NCBI RefSeq assembly: GCF_021165755.1
Contig: NZ_CP088936.1
Span: 434,001 to 498,000, forward strand
Reading direction: 5' to 3'
Source: Borrelia sp. RT5S
Lineage (GTDB): Bacteria; Spirochaetota; Spirochaetia; Borreliales; Borreliaceae
DNA: 64,000 nucleotides
The number at the start of each line of letters is the position of its first letter. Positions within the stretch are counted from its first letter, which is position 1. Below, in pieces: positions 38,146 to 48,309 of the stretch. Position numbers and translations under genes: made by a program. Below the pieces are notes generated by a model. The model had not been told where the DNA came from and made no database searches. It saw only the letters and a list, made by a program, of their open reading frames with translations.

Positions 38146-38491
38146 CATAAAAACAAGGGTAGAAATTCAAAACATTTTCAGGAAAGGTAAATTGATTCGA
38201 ATGGATGGGTTTAGTGTGTTTTATGAGCGTACGAGTCTGGCAATTTCTAGGCTGCTTGTTACGTTTCCTAAAATCTTCAAGGGTGCTGTTAAGAGGAATC
38301 GTGTCAGACGCCTCTTTAGAGAATGTTTTAGAAATCAGTCGCATTTTTTTAAAGGCGATAGTGTTGATTTCATTTTCTTAATTTCTCCCCAGAAATCGGA
38401 TGTCAATTATGCTGAGGTGGAAACGATAATGAAGGATCTAGTTTTGGACGTCGCTGAGAGGGAAATGTGGGGCAGAACAAAAGAATTTTAA
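38126..38491 (+). CDS. rnpA: RNase P protein component
   Basis: RnpA assists the RNase P RNA in maturing tRNA 5-prime ends. The 121-residue product is basic and contains the signature [14 protein letters not shown] (about 55-68). It overlaps the end of rpmH by 20 bases and the start of yidC by 25 bases, so the three are translationally packed. The RNase P RNA itself is not in this window. Confidence 0.94.
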   Translation: MKRRSISIKTRVEIQNIFRKGKLIRMDGFSVFYERTSLAISRLLVTFPKIFKGAVKRNRVRRLFRECFRNQSHFFKGDSVDFIFLISPQKSDVNYAEVETIMKDLVLDVAEREMWGRTKEF

Positions 38492-40089
38492 GGGCCGTTT
38501 ATTTATCATTGGTTTTTGTCGGCATTTTTATGCTTATTAACGATGTCTTCTTTCCTCAGAAATCTCCCCCTGTTGTGGAAAAAAAGATTGGGTTTGACTT
38601 AAATAAGAATTTTGATGTTGATAGTACTTTAGCTGATGAAGATTATGTTTTAAGTTTAGGTGTTAATTCTGAAGATATTAGAGTTGAGACTGGAGTGTAC
38701 TGTGCTACTTTTTCAACATATGGAGGGAATTTAATTTCCTTAAGACTTAAGAATCATTTAAATTTAGAAAAAGAACCTACCGAATTGATTAATGCTAGGG
38801 AGGCTGGTGGGAGCTTTTACTACGTTAGTTTTGATGGATTAGCCAAAAATTTGTTTTCTTATGAAAAGGTAAATGATTATACGCATGATTTTAAAACCAA
38901 TATTGAATACAATGGTGAAACTTATGAATATATAAAGAGATATAAATTTTCAAAGAAAGATGAGTATTTAATAAAGCTTGAAGTTTTGTTAAATGGTCTT
39001 TCTTCTGGCAGTAAGTTTGATGTTGATTCTTATAGACTTGTCTTAAGTTCTGATGTTGAAAAACTGAGTGATAGAGGTAAGCTTCAATACAGTGCCTATC
39101 TATCTCATGCTGTTTATTATGACACTAAGCTTAGGTATGGTAAGGATGGCGTTAATGCTATTGGTCCCAAATGGGCGGGGGCTAGCACTAAGTATTTTGA
39201 GGTTTTGGTTTCAAAGAAAGATATGGATGTTGAGTTTAGGAATGAGGGTGGAATTTTAAGGGCTTTCATTTTAAGCAGAGTAGATAATGGGAGCATTAAC
39301 GATAGCTTCTATATCTATGCAGGCCCTAGGGATAATAAGTATTTAGATGTTTTTGATAGGAAATATGAAAACAGCTTTGGTTTATCTGGTATGGAATTTG
39401 GTATGTCCGTTGAGAAGAGTTTGTTGTATTTTATTCAAGTTCCTATGCAATTGATAATGCAAATTTTTTATAATGTTATTCCTAATTGGGGACTTTCAAT
39501 AATGTTTTTGACAGTTGTTGTAAGGATACTTATATTTCCATTGACTTTTAAGGGATTTAGGGCCACAGCAGAGCTTTCTAAATTGCAGCCTAGGATGAAA
39601 GAGATACAGGCTAAATTTAAAAATGATCCTAAGAGATTAAATGAGGAGGTGGGCAAGCTTTACAAGGAGGAGGGTGTTAATCCTCTTGGTGGATGTTTTC
39701 CTATTCTTTTACAACTCCCTGTATTTTTTGCTCTTTATGGACTTGTAAATAATTTCTTTTTATTAAGAGGAGCTAGTTTTATTCCAGGTTGGGTTGATGA
39801 TTTATCAATTGGAGATAGCGTATATTATTTTGGGTACAAAGTTCTCTTCTGGACAGATGTTAGGATTCTGCCCTTTATTATGATGTTTACTCAGTTATTC
39901 TCTACAATTGTCAGCTCTAATGTTGATCTTAAAAATCTTGGTGTTCAACAAAAGTTTTTATATTTTGGAATGCCTATTATGTTCTTTTTCATACTTTATG
40001 ATATGCCGGCGGGACTTTTAATTTATTGGATTACAACAAATATTTTTACCATTTTACAGCAATACTATATAAAGAAGCATGTGTCTTAG
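38467..40089 (+). CDS. yidC: YidC membrane protein insertase
   Basis: YidC inserts and folds proteins in the inner membrane, with or without SecYEG. The 540-residue product has the proteobacterial-type layout: one N-terminal membrane segment (about 8-25), a large periplasmic domain (about 40-310) and a C-terminal core of five membrane segments with the [19 protein letters not shown] region (about 370), [20 protein letters not shown] (about 395) and MPAGLLIYW (about 515). It is followed by jag, a frequent pair. Confidence 0.97.
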   Translation: MGQNKRILRAVYLSLVFVGIFMLINDVFFPQKSPPVVEKKIGFDLNKNFDVDSTLADEDYVLSLGVNSEDIRVETGVYCATFSTYGGNLISLRLKNHLNLEKEPTELINAREAGGSFYYVSFDGLAKNLFSYEKVNDYTHDFKTNIEYNGETYEYIKRYKFSKKDEYLIKLEVLLNGLSSGSKFDVDSYRLVLSSDVEKLSDRGKLQYSAYLSHAVYYDTKLRYGKDGVNAIGPKWAGASTKYFEVLVSKKDMDVEFRNEGGILRAFILSRVDNGSINDSFYIYAGPRDNKYLDVFDRKYENSFGLSGMEFGMSVEKSLLYFIQVPMQLIMQIFYNVIPNWGLSIMFLTVVVRILIFPLTFKGFRATAELSKLQPRMKEIQAKFKNDPKRLNEEVGKLYKEEGVNPLGGCFPILLQLPVFFALYGLVNNFFLLRGASFIPGWVDDLSIGDSVYYFGYKVLFWTDVRILPFIMMFTQLFSTIVSSNVDLKNLGVQQKFLYFGMPIMFFFILYDMPAGLLIYWITTNIFTILQQYYIKKHVS

Positions 40090-40105
40090 TCTTAAGGAGG
40101 AATAA

Positions 40106-40816
40106 ATGAGTTACGAATTTTATGGAAAAACAGAACAAGAAGCTATTAAAAAGGCAATGAGGGATCTTGATTTAAGAGAAGGGGAATTTGATGTAGAGAT
40201 CCTAGATAAGGAAAAAGTTGGATTTTTGTTTAAAAAAGAGATGATTAAAATAAGAGTATCTCCTCACGCAAAAGAGGAAAATAGAAGTTCTGAGGTTAGG
40301 TATAGTGAAGATATTTATGGTAAGGTGTTAGATTTTGTTAAGGGTATGATAACCAGGATGGGTTATCGTGTTGATTTAAAGATTGAATCTAGTGAGGGAG
40401 AGTATATTAAAATCTCTATTGAGACAGATAGTCCCAGTATATTGATTGGAAGAGAGGGGAGGAATTTGGATGCTTTACAGCTTTTGGCTAATATTTATGC
40501 ATCTAAGCTTATTGGGAAAAATGGTAATTTTAATAAGGTGATACTAGATATTGAAGATTACAGAGAGAGGTTTAAATCAAGGTTTATTAACCTAGCGATA
40601 ACTTCTTTGCATAAGGTAAAAAGAAGCAGACGTTCTGTTCTTTTACCAACGATGAATCCCTTCGAGAGAAGAATTATTCATACTACCTTAAATCGTTATA
40701 ATGATATTAGAACAGAAAGTGAGGGGGATGGGAACTTAAAGAGAGTAAGAATTTCTTATGTAAGAAATAGTCGATACAATGGCAATGCACGCAGCTATCA
40801 AAGAAGAGAGTATTAA
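40106..40816 (+). CDS. jag: Jag/KhpB RNA-binding protein
   Basis: Jag (KhpB) is an RNA-binding protein linked to sporulation or cell-division control in other bacteria. The 236-residue product has a Jag-N domain (about 1-50), a KH domain with IGREGRNLDALQLLANI (about 113) and an R3H region with MNPFERRIIHTTL (about 187). AAGGAGG lies just before the ATG. It follows yidC on the same strand, as in many genomes. Its role in Borrelia is not established. Confidence 0.92.
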   Translation: MSYEFYGKTEQEAIKKAMRDLDLREGEFDVEILDKEKVGFLFKKEMIKIRVSPHAKEENRSSEVRYSEDIYGKVLDFVKGMITRMGYRVDLKIESSEGEYIKISIETDSPSILIGREGRNLDALQLLANIYASKLIGKNGNFNKVILDIEDYRERFKSRFINLAITSLHKVKRSRRSVLLPTMNPFERRIIHTTLNRYNDIRTESEGDGNLKRVRISYVRNSRYNGNARSYQRREY

Positions 40817-40941
40817 AAGAAAAAAGGTTTGTGCTTCTAAAATTGGAGTTTTTGGTTGTTTGATTTTCATCTATTAGGAGTTGATATTGCTCGGTCAGAT
40901 GTTGGGTGATTTCTAGTGCAGGTTTACGAGGGAGTTGGCGT

Positions 40942-41997
40942 ATGAAGGTATTTTTAACAGGTATTGCAGGGTTTATTGGGTTCCATGTGGCTAGAAGGCT
41001 TGCTGATGATGGGCATGAGGTCTTGGGCGTAGACGTATTGAGTGATTATTATGACCCTGACCTAAAATACGAGAGATTGGAAGTTTTGGGATTGAAATGT
41101 GATGAAGTGAAGAGCGGAAAGATTATTAAGAGCGGTAGGTATGGTAATTTGAGTTTTATTTGTCTTGATATTTTAGATAAAGAAAAGATACTAGATCTTT
41201 TCTCTCAGCATAAGTTTACGCATGTTTGCCATTTAGCAGCTCAAGCGGGAATTAGAGATAGCATAGAAAATCCCGATAGTTATATCTCAGTCAATATTGT
41301 TGGGTTTTTTAATGTCCTGGATGCATGTAGGGTGTATAAGGAGGGTATCAGACATTTTGTTTATGCCTCGACCTCTGCTGTTTATGGAATGAATGAAAAT
41401 ATGCCTTCAGATGAAGATGGCGTTACAGATCATCCCTTGAACTTGTATGCAGCTAGTAAAAAGTCTAATGAGGTGATAGCACATGCCTATAGCTCATCTT
41501 TTGGTATCCCAACGACAGGATTACGTTTTTTTACAGTTTATGGTACTTATGGCAGGCCTGATATGGCGCTGTATCTGTTTGCAGAAGGAATTTCTAAAAA
41601 CACCACTATTGATGTTTTTAATAACGGCAACATGGCTAGGGATTTTACGTATGTGGATGATGTTGTGGATGGCATTTGTGGTGTGCTTAAGAAACCATCT
41701 GAGAGTGATGTCACTTTTGATACAAAAAAACCCAATTCGTCAAGTTCTCTTGCTCCGTACAAAATATACAATATAGGGACGGGTCATGCTACTAGATTGA
41801 TGGATTTTATTGATGAACTTGAAGTAAATCTTGGAAATAAGGCCTTGAAAAATTTTTTACCCATGCAGAAAGCAGACGTTGTAGAGAGTTGTTGTAATAT
41901 TTTAAAGCTTAAAAATGATTTTGCTTATAAGCCCTTGATCTCCATTAAAGAGGGAATAAAAAAATTTGCAAATTGGTATAAATCTAGAGTACCCTAG
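40942..41997 (+). CDS. NAD-dependent nucleotide-sugar epimerase
   Basis: This is a short-chain extended dehydrogenase of the UDP-glucuronate/UDP-glucose 4-epimerase type. The ATG at 40942 gives 351 residues and the expected N-terminus MKVFLTGIAGFIGFHVARRL, with the NAD-binding GxxGxxG; a GTG at 40906 would add 12 unrelated residues. GAGGGAG lies seven bases upstream. The catalytic serine and YxxxK pair are visible (STSAVYG, YAASKKS). It probably feeds sugar into surface glycolipids or glycans, which is an inference. No operon partner is obvious. Confidence 0.87.
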   Translation: MKVFLTGIAGFIGFHVARRLADDGHEVLGVDVLSDYYDPDLKYERLEVLGLKCDEVKSGKIIKSGRYGNLSFICLDILDKEKILDLFSQHKFTHVCHLAAQAGIRDSIENPDSYISVNIVGFFNVLDACRVYKEGIRHFVYASTSAVYGMNENMPSDEDGVTDHPLNLYAASKKSNEVIAHAYSSSFGIPTTGLRFFTVYGTYGRPDMALYLFAEGISKNTTIDVFNNGNMARDFTYVDDVVDGICGVLKKPSESDVTFDTKKPNSSSSLAPYKIYNIGTGHATRLMDFIDELEVNLGNKALKNFLPMQKADVVESCCNILKLKNDFAYKPLISIKEGIKKFANWYKSRVP

Positions 41998-42118
41998 CGC
42001 TGTCTTTGGTATGGAGTGAGCTGGTGTTATTTATGTACCTAAGAGTTTTTGTTTTAATCTAGAGTCGCTTTTGGGGTTTAGGTGTATAATGTAGGTATAT
42101 GTTATAAGGAGGGTCTAG

Positions 42119-43198
42119 TTGGGTGTGTTAGACAAGATTAAGCCTGGTGTGGTTTACGGGAAAGATTTGCATACTCTGTATGAAATATGTAAGAGTGAAG
42201 GGTTTGCTATTCCTGCGATTAATTGCATAGGTACGAATTCAATTAATGCTGTTTTGGAAGCTGCTAGGGAAATAAATTCCCCTATTATGATACAGTTTTC
42301 AAATAGTGGTTCTGCTTTTGTTGCTGGTAAAGGATTGAAGGTTGAAAAGCCTCAAGGGACTTCTGTGCTTGGAGCCATTTCTGGGGCTTTACATGTTCAT
42401 TTGATGGCCGAATACTATGGAGTTCCTGTTGTTCTTCATACTGACCACTGTGCAAAAAAATTAATTCCTTGGGTTGAAGGGCTTTTGGAGTATGGGGAGA
42501 AATATTATAAGGAGCATGGTAAGCCTTTATTTTCTTCACATATGCTAGATTTATCAGAAGAGACAATTAAGGAAAATATTGCAATATCTAGGAAATTTTT
42601 GGAACGAATGAGCAAAATTGAAATGTTTTTAGAGATCGAACTTGGAATTACAGGTGGGGAGGAGGACGGTGTTGATAATACACACAGGGCGCCTCAAGAA
42701 TTGTTTTCAACTCCTGAAGATATTTACTATGGATATTCTGAGCTTATGGGAGTTAGTCCTAATTTTCAAATTGCTGCGGCTTTTGGAAACGTGCATGGAG
42801 TTTATAAGCCTGGGAACGTTCAGCTTACTCCTAAAGTGTTAAGAGATGGTCAAGCTTACGTTGTATCTAGGACAGGAACAAGTAATCCAAAGCCTGTTTC
42901 ATATGTGTTTCATGGGGGTTCTGGATCTACTGTAGAAGAGATTAATGAGGCACTCTCGTATGGTGTTGTTAAGATGAACATCGACACGGATACTCAATGG
43001 GCTGCTTGGGAAGGTGTATTGAATTACTATAAGAAGAATGAAAATAGGTTACAGGGGCAACTTGGAGATGGAAAAGATTCTGATGTTCCAAATAAAAAAT
43101 TTTATGATCCAAGAGTGTGGCTTAGAGAGTCTGAGGTTAGCATGAAGGAGCGCGTTAAGCTTGCATGCAAAAATCTTAATAATATTAACAGAAATTGA
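42119..43198 (+). CDS. fba: class II fructose-bisphosphate aldolase
   Basis: This zinc aldolase splits fructose-1,6-bisphosphate in glycolysis, the main energy pathway of Borrelia. The 359-residue product carries the metal-binding VVLHTDHCAKK (about 105), the glutamate-rich GGEEDGVDN (about 180), NVHGVYKPGNV (about 224) and HGGSGST (about 264). The start is TTG behind AGGAGGG, and TATAAT at 42085-42090 is a possible -10. A strong terminator follows the gene. Confidence 0.97.
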   Translation: MGVLDKIKPGVVYGKDLHTLYEICKSEGFAIPAINCIGTNSINAVLEAAREINSPIMIQFSNSGSAFVAGKGLKVEKPQGTSVLGAISGALHVHLMAEYYGVPVVLHTDHCAKKLIPWVEGLLEYGEKYYKEHGKPLFSSHMLDLSEETIKENIAISRKFLERMSKIEMFLEIELGITGGEEDGVDNTHRAPQELFSTPEDIYYGYSELMGVSPNFQIAAAFGNVHGVYKPGNVQLTPKVLRDGQAYVVSRTGTSNPKPVSYVFHGGSGSTVEEINEALSYGVVKMNIDTDTQWAAWEGVLNYYKKNENRLQGQLGDGKDSDVPNKKFYDPRVWLRESEVSMKERVKLACKNLNNINRN

Positions 43199-43224
43199 AA
43201 TCAGTATAACGGAAATTAAGTTTT

Positions 43225-43248
43225 GTCGCCCGTGGGGCGGCTTTTTTT
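43225..43248 (+). terminator. fba terminator
   Basis: GTCGCCC pairs with GGGCGGC around GTG and is followed by seven T, a strong rho-independent terminator about 27 bases after the fba stop. Such a GC-rich stem is conspicuous in this AT-rich DNA. Confidence 0.9.
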
Positions 43249-43408
43249 GTATAATAAATACACATAAATGGCCTTTTAATCATAATCAGTGCGCAATCTG
43301 TTCTTGCGTTGTTGTTTTTTCTATCTTTTATGTTTTAATATGTGAGGTAGGTATTTGGTATGATTTTTGCATGGGTTTATGCATGAAGCAATAAGATAGG
43401 AGGCGTAT

Positions 43409-43819
43409 ATGTGGTTGACAAATTATAAGAAGAGTTTTCTAGATTTTTTGAATGATGATTTTGACTTTATGAGTCCCAAGGGGATTCAAGATGTTCCAGT
43501 CAACATCAAGGATGAGGGCAGTTCATTTACTCTTGAGGCTTACTTGCCAGGGATCAAGAAAGAGGATGTGTCTATTGCACTTAAAAATGATTATTTGACA
43601 ATAAGTTATGAGAGCAAGGACGAGACTGAAGAGAAAAATGATAAGTACCTAAGGGTAGAAAGAAGAGACATCTCTTTCTCAAGAAGTTTTAGGCTGTCTG
43701 GTAATATTGACCAGAACAAAATCAAGTCTGAACTGAAGGATGGGGTGTTAACTATTAATCTTCCTAAAAAGACTGAGGTTATTGAGAAAGCTCAAGAGAA
43801 AAAGATTTCAATCGAGTAA
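43409..43819 (+). CDS. small heat-shock protein Hsp20
   Basis: A 136-residue small chaperone that binds unfolding proteins and keeps them soluble. The alpha-crystallin domain runs from about 27 to 128, with EAYLPGIKKEDVSI and the conserved ELKDGVLTINLPK. The N-terminal arm is short (about 25 residues). AGGAGG precedes the ATG. It lies alone between fba and aspS, bounded by terminators on both sides, so it is its own unit. I recall no hsp20 at this place in Lyme Borrelia, so it may mark this lineage. Confidence 0.93.
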   Translation: MWLTNYKKSFLDFLNDDFDFMSPKGIQDVPVNIKDEGSSFTLEAYLPGIKKEDVSIALKNDYLTISYESKDETEEKNDKYLRVERRDISFSRSFRLSGNIDQNKIKSELKDGVLTINLPKKTEVIEKAQEKKISIE

Positions 43820-43821
43820 AT

Positions 43822-43853
43822 AAAGTAAGGATGCCTTTAAGCATCCTTACTTT
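43822..43853. terminator. shared terminator of hsp20 and aspS
   Basis: A 13-bp perfect stem (43822-43834 with 43841-43853) has a six-base loop and T-rich flanks on both strands. The aspS stop codon (43837-43839) is in the loop and the right arm encodes the last aspS codons. It should stop both convergent transcripts. Confidence 0.85.
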
Positions 43854-45603
43854 TGTAGTTTTCAAGCTTTAAATTTAGTTCTGTTAGTTGTTCATCTGGA
43901 ATTTTAGAAGGAGAGTTGTCAAGGGGACTGGCTGCAAATGAGTTTTTTGGAAAAAGTATTACGTCCTTTATTGAGCTTGAGTTTGTCATCAGCATTAATA
44001 GTCTATCGATTCCGATTGCTACCCCACCATGAATGGGAGCTCCGTATTCTAATGCCTTTAAAAAGAACCCAAACCTCTCTTTGGCTACTGTGTCATTAAA
44101 CCCCACTATATTAAAAATTCTTTGTTGAAGTTCTCTCGTGTGTACCCTAATAGACCCAGATCCAAGTTCCATTCCGTTTAATACAAGGTCATATACTTCA
44201 CCTAAAACCTTGCTAGGATTCTTTTCTAGAGTATTAATGTATTTTTTTTGAGGAAGCGAGAACATATGGTGAGCTGATTTATATTTCTTGGTGCTCTCGT
44301 CGTATTCAAACATAGGAAAATTATCGACCCATAAGAATTCAAATACATTTTTTCTTGCTATGTTAAGTTCGTTTGCAATATTTATCCTAACTTGTCCCAT
44401 AGCATTGCAGGCAGTTTCCCATGAACCAGATATAAAGAATATGATATCGTTATTCTTCAGGGAATAATTTTCAATTAAAACCTGCTCCATGTCGGTTAAG
44501 AATTTAGCAATTCCGCCTATAAATTTATTGTTCTCTATTTTTGTAAAATAAAGATTACGGGCCTTGTAAAGTTTCGCCTGTTCTTCCAATTTACTGATCC
44601 TAGCCCTTGAGAAATTATGAGCTTCATTTTTGACTATAAGTGCCTTTATTGTGTTCTTATTTTTCAATGCTTCTTTAAATACATTGAATGAAGATTTCTT
44701 AAGGAGACGACTCATATCTTGTATTAGCAGCTCATACCTCGTATCTGGCTTGTCACTTCCATATGTGTTCATTGCATCCCTGTAGGATATTCTTCTAAAT
44801 TTTTTGGGAAGCTTAATATTGAGTGCCTGTTTGAAAACGCAACATATAAGGGCTTCCATTAGCTTAAATATATTTTCTTTCTTTATAAAACTCATCTCTA
44901 GGTCAAGTTGTGTAAATTCTGGTTGTCTATCTCCCCTTGAGTCTTCATCCCTGTAGCACCTAGCTATTTGGAAATATTTATCAAACCCAGCTATCATTGC
45001 AAGTTGTTTATAAATTTGTGGTGATTGTGGCAATGCATAAAAATGTCCCTTGTGTAATCTTGATGGCACTAAAAAGTCTCTTGCACCCTCTGGAGTTGAT
45101 TTTACAAAGGTTGGAGTTTCTAGTTCCAAGAAATCTTTTTTTGTTAAATAAGACCTAATTATTTGTATTACTCTACTTCGTAGTATTATTTTTTGTTTTT
45201 GTTCCTCTCGTCTTAAATCTAAATATCTGTATTCAAGTTTTGCATTATCACTTGCATTATTATTATCTTCAATCATAAAGGGTAATTCATTGCATTTTGA
45301 GATTACCTCTATGTTTTCTGCAAGTATTTCAAAGGCTCCTGTTCTCATTTCTTTATTTAAAAGCTCTGCAGGTCTGAATTCTAATTTCCCTTGTACTTTA
45401 ATGCAGTATTCCATCTTGATACAAGACACCCTACCCAGAAGAATCTCATCATTTACGAGTACCTGTGCTTCATCATATCTATCTCTAATATTGATAAAAG
45501 TGACTTTTCCATGATGTCTAATTTTTTTGACCCAAGCATTTATTTCTACTCTTTTATTTACAAGCTTATCGTTTATTTGATTGCATCTAATAACTTTAAA
45601 CAT
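43837..45603 (-). CDS. aspS: aspartyl-tRNA synthetase
   Basis: AspS charges tRNA with aspartate. The 588-residue product has an N-terminal OB fold (about 1-105), the class II core with [20 protein letters not shown] (about 190), [10 protein letters not shown] (about 228) and the final motif GIAIGIDRL-like [12 protein letters not shown] (about 548), and a bacterial-type insertion. It is the last gene of a minus-strand run, three bases after the antiporter stop. The stop codon lies inside its own terminator loop. Charging of both Asp and Asn tRNA is possible but cannot be decided here. Confidence 0.97.
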   Translation of the reverse strand: MFKVIRCNQINDKLVNKRVEINAWVKKIRHHGKVTFINIRDRYDEAQVLVNDEILLGRVSCIKMEYCIKVQGKLEFRPAELLNKEMRTGAFEILAENIEVISKCNELPFMIEDNNNASDNAKLEYRYLDLRREEQKQKIILRSRVIQIIRSYLTKKDFLELETPTFVKSTPEGARDFLVPSRLHKGHFYALPQSPQIYKQLAMIAGFDKYFQIARCYRDEDSRGDRQPEFTQLDLEMSFIKKENIFKLMEALICCVFKQALNIKLPKKFRRISYRDAMNTYGSDKPDTRYELLIQDMSRLLKKSSFNVFKEALKNKNTIKALIVKNEAHNFSRARISKLEEQAKLYKARNLYFTKIENNKFIGGIAKFLTDMEQVLIENYSLKNNDIIFFISGSWETACNAMGQVRINIANELNIARKNVFEFLWVDNFPMFEYDESTKKYKSAHHMFSLPQKKYINTLEKNPSKVLGEVYDLVLNGMELGSGSIRVHTRELQQRIFNIVGFNDTVAKERFGFFLKALEYGAPIHGGVAIGIDRLLMLMTNSSSIKDVILFPKNSFAASPLDNSPSKIPDEQLTELNLKLENYKSKDA

Positions 45604-45606
45604 AAC

Positions 45607-47727
45607 TTACCCTACTATGATATTATAAATTTCTTTGTCAGTTTTAGCATTAAGCATTTCTTGTTTATTCAAATCAACTTTCCCTACAATAGACGCTAAA
45701 ATGGGCGGATAATTAACGTAATCTTTTGCTGGATATAGTATTAATATAAATATGTGACTTAAATTATTGTCAATAGCATTAAAATCGATTCCATTATGGC
45801 TTATCCCAATAGCTATGTGCATCTTTTTGATTAAATTGGTTTTCAAATGAGGGATTGCAAATCCTTCTTTAAGGGCTGTAGTTATGATCTTTTCTCTTGC
45901 CATTAAATCTTGCAGTATCATTTCCTTGTCAATTTCAACTTCTATTACACTTAAGAGCTCTCTTAACGCTTCAATTTTGTTTGTTGCTTTTAATTCCAGA
46001 ATAATGTTTTCCCTTTTAATTCTTTTATTAAGTTTAATGTTTCTCAGTATTTTGTCATAATTTACTGAGTAGTCTAATTTTTTTGCATTCAAAGAAACAG
46101 TTTTAACCTCTTCAGTTATTGTTTCTAAATGTAGAATAGTTTCTCTGAATAAGTCTTGCATTATCATTAGATGTTTATTTGGACATTCAAATGTGATTTT
46201 ACTTCCCTCTCGCTTAATTGATAAAGAAATGTCGTCTCGTCTTGCGTTGATATATTGTGAAAAATCATTCTTCACTTGTTGAGTGAAGAAACCTTCTTTC
46301 CTTAGTTCATTTTTTAAATCCCATGTAAGTATTTTTGCTAAATTATCGTATGCAAATGATACTGTAATTTGAGTATTTTTCTCTGTTCTTAATAATTTTC
46401 TTAATCCATTTTTGTTTACTTTAAATAGCAGGTTTATTATTGGTGTTGAAATTATTGTTGGCAAGAAAACCATTATTATAACTATTCCAAATATTTTCTG
46501 ACTTATGAAATTGGAAGAAAGTGCTACGTTTGCAATAATTAATGATATCTCGCCCCTTGGAATCATCCCAAAAGCTATTCTTAGAGCACCAAGCTTATTA
46601 AAACCTAGGAAACACGCTGGGATAAAGCAATATACAAGCTTAGTAGCTATTGCTACGCAACTGAGCAGGACTCCTAATATCATGACTTCTCTTGATAATA
46701 TTTCATTAATATCAGCCATAAGTCCTATTGATGTAAAAAATATTGGTATAAAAAATCTTTCAAATATTGTTAATTTGTCTTGAATTACATATACAATATC
46801 TGTTTTTGACATGGCAAGGCCAAATACATAGGCTCCAATCACAAATGACATTCCTAAATTTTGGAAAAAACTAGAGACAATAAAAGCTAGGGCAATAGTT
46901 ATTACCGTAGCTAGCGTAACGCTATTTAACCTTTTAAGTAATTTTGAGATTGGTTCTGATAATAAAATTAATATTAACGTTAGGCAGAGCCATATTAGTA
47001 TGTTCTGGATTGTGGCCATAATTGAACTTGCAATATCAAGTTCTGATATTGATCTTGCTATTGTTATCACACTTGTTAGCATTATCATAGAGAGAACATC
47101 ATCAATTATTGAAGTAGATATTATTGTAACTCCCTCCGATGTACTCATCTTTTTCTTCGCTGAGAGTATGCTTGCAGCAATTCCTGCTGAGGTGGGGGTG
47201 CCAATGATCCCTATAAAAAGAGATGTGGGACTAATGAGCTGGACATCAAAAAGAATTGTAGATACTAGTACGAAGCTTAAAAAGGTCCCAATTACTTCTG
47301 TAGTTCCTATTAATCCTCCACGAGGTAGGAATTTAAGGAATAGCTTTAGGTCAGTCTCAAGGCCTGCTGTGAAGAGAAGAATAATTGAAGCTATTGTTGA
47401 AATTGCAAATATTTCTTCGTTTATTAGGTAATTGTCGCTAATGCGAGTAATTCCTAATGGAAACAGCAGAGGTATTTTAACCTTTCCAAGAAACGTTGGA
47501 CTTAAGATAATTCCGGCTGTTATTTGTCCTATAACCTTAGGTATCCCGAATTTTCCTACCAGATTACCAAGAAAACTAGCACCAATTACAATAACAGCCA
47601 GAGTCATTACAAATGAAGACATTTTGGCTTCAACATGATGGCCCGCGTCTTGAGCATAGTCTAGCGCTCCAAACGCGATCATAGGATTTAGAATGAGCAA
47701 TGTTTTGTAGACGGATTTTCCATTCAT
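45607..47727 (-). CDS. Na+/H+ antiporter (CPA2 type) fused to a PTS EIIA domain
   Basis: The 706-residue product has about 12 hydrophobic segments (about 30-420) of the cation:proton antiporter-2 fold, including GIIGTPTSAGIAASIL and GMIPRGEISLIIANV. A linker follows (about 425-555), then a C-terminal EIIA domain of the fructose/nitrogen type (about 560-706) with the phosphorylatable His627 in GFAIPHLKT. Ion transport may therefore respond to PTS phosphorylation. HPr is encoded directly upstream, with a one-base overlap (TAATG). Whether sodium or potassium is carried is not clear from sequence. Confidence 0.88.
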   Translation of the reverse strand: MNGKSVYKTLLILNPMIAFGALDYAQDAGHHVEAKMSSFVMTLAVIVIGASFLGNLVGKFGIPKVIGQITAGIILSPTFLGKVKIPLLFPLGITRISDNYLINEEIFAISTIASIILLFTAGLETDLKLFLKFLPRGGLIGTTEVIGTFLSFVLVSTILFDVQLISPTSLFIGIIGTPTSAGIAASILSAKKKMSTSEGVTIISTSIIDDVLSMIMLTSVITIARSISELDIASSIMATIQNILIWLCLTLILILLSEPISKLLKRLNSVTLATVITIALAFIVSSFFQNLGMSFVIGAYVFGLAMSKTDIVYVIQDKLTIFERFFIPIFFTSIGLMADINEILSREVMILGVLLSCVAIATKLVYCFIPACFLGFNKLGALRIAFGMIPRGEISLIIANVALSSNFISQKIFGIVIIMVFLPTIISTPIINLLFKVNKNGLRKLLRTEKNTQITVSFAYDNLAKILTWDLKNELRKEGFFTQQVKNDFSQYINARRDDISLSIKREGSKITFECPNKHLMIMQDLFRETILHLETITEEVKTVSLNAKKLDYSVNYDKILRNIKLNKRIKRENIILELKATNKIEALRELLSVIEVEIDKEMILQDLMAREKIITTALKEGFAIPHLKTNLIKKMHIAIGISHNGIDFNAIDNNLSHIFILILYPAKDYVNYPPILASIVGKVDLNKQEMLNAKTDKEIYNIIVG

Positions 47728-48005
47728 TATTTAATCTCTTCTTTAAAATTTGATTTTAATAGCTTTGACAGGTTTTCAATGACTTCACTCTCTTTCTCTC
47801 CACTTGCTACGACGGTTATCCTCTGTTTGTATATTACTCCGAGTATGATGACCTCAATTGTAGATTTAGCATCGGCTTGTCTACCGTCCCTTGTAACCAA
47901 TCTTACATCGCAACAAGGATATTTACTTGCAAGTAGCGAAATCATGCTAGATGGCCTTGAATGAATGCCTTCTTTGTTGGTTATCTCAATTTCTACTGTT
48001 TGCAT
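47727..48005 (-). CDS. ptsH: phosphocarrier protein HPr
   Basis: HPr passes phosphate from enzyme I to EIIA domains. The 92-residue product has His15 in GIHSRPSS, and Ser48 (DAKSTIEV) at the position used by HPr kinase in Gram-positives. Length is normal. It stands between hpf and the EIIA-bearing antiporter, with a one-base overlap to the latter, so the EIIA domain is a natural partner. It could also serve the maltose permease at 20 kb, through a separate EIIA. No enzyme I gene is in this window. Confidence 0.95.
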   Translation of the reverse strand: MQTVEIEITNKEGIHSRPSSMISLLASKYPCCDVRLVTRDGRQADAKSTIEVIILGVIYKQRITVVASGEKESEVIENLSKLLKSNFKEEIK

Positions 48006-48015
48006 TTAATGTTAC

Positions 48016-48309
48016 TTACTTATTTTCTTTTTTATTTTTTTCTTTATTTGCCGTGTTTTGAAGCCTGTCCACTAGGCTTTCTACTAGTTGATACAACTCC
48101 TTACCCTTTTCTTCAATGTGGATTATTTTACCCCAGTTAAAATGAAGATGAGCATCTATGTCAAAAACATCGTTCTCTTTCTTTATTGTAATTTTCAAAC
48201 TTTCTGAGTTTTGTTTAATATGAGTCCCAATTTTACCCAATTTTTTTAAAATAAAATCCTCTGTAGCAGCACTTAAGTGATAGTTAATAGCTTGTATTTT
48301 AGGTTCCAT
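48016..48309 (-). CDS. hpf: ribosome hibernation factor HPF/RaiA, short form
   Basis: This small protein silences ribosomes in slow growth. The ATG at 48309 (97 residues), behind GGGGGAAGG, gives MEPKIQAINYHLS; a TTG at 48324 would add five residues. The family pattern is visible: an early beta strand, KLGKIGTHIKQ, and a conserved charged helix near EEKGKELYQLVESLVDRL. It lacks the long C-terminal tail of long HPF. It overlaps rpoN by 11 bases and is followed by ptsH, the order also seen in the rpoN-hpf cluster of Proteobacteria. Confidence 0.85.
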   Translation of the reverse strand: MEPKIQAINYHLSAATEDFILKKLGKIGTHIKQNSESLKITIKKENDVFDIDAHLHFNWGKIIHIEEKGKELYQLVESLVDRLQNTANKEKNKKENK

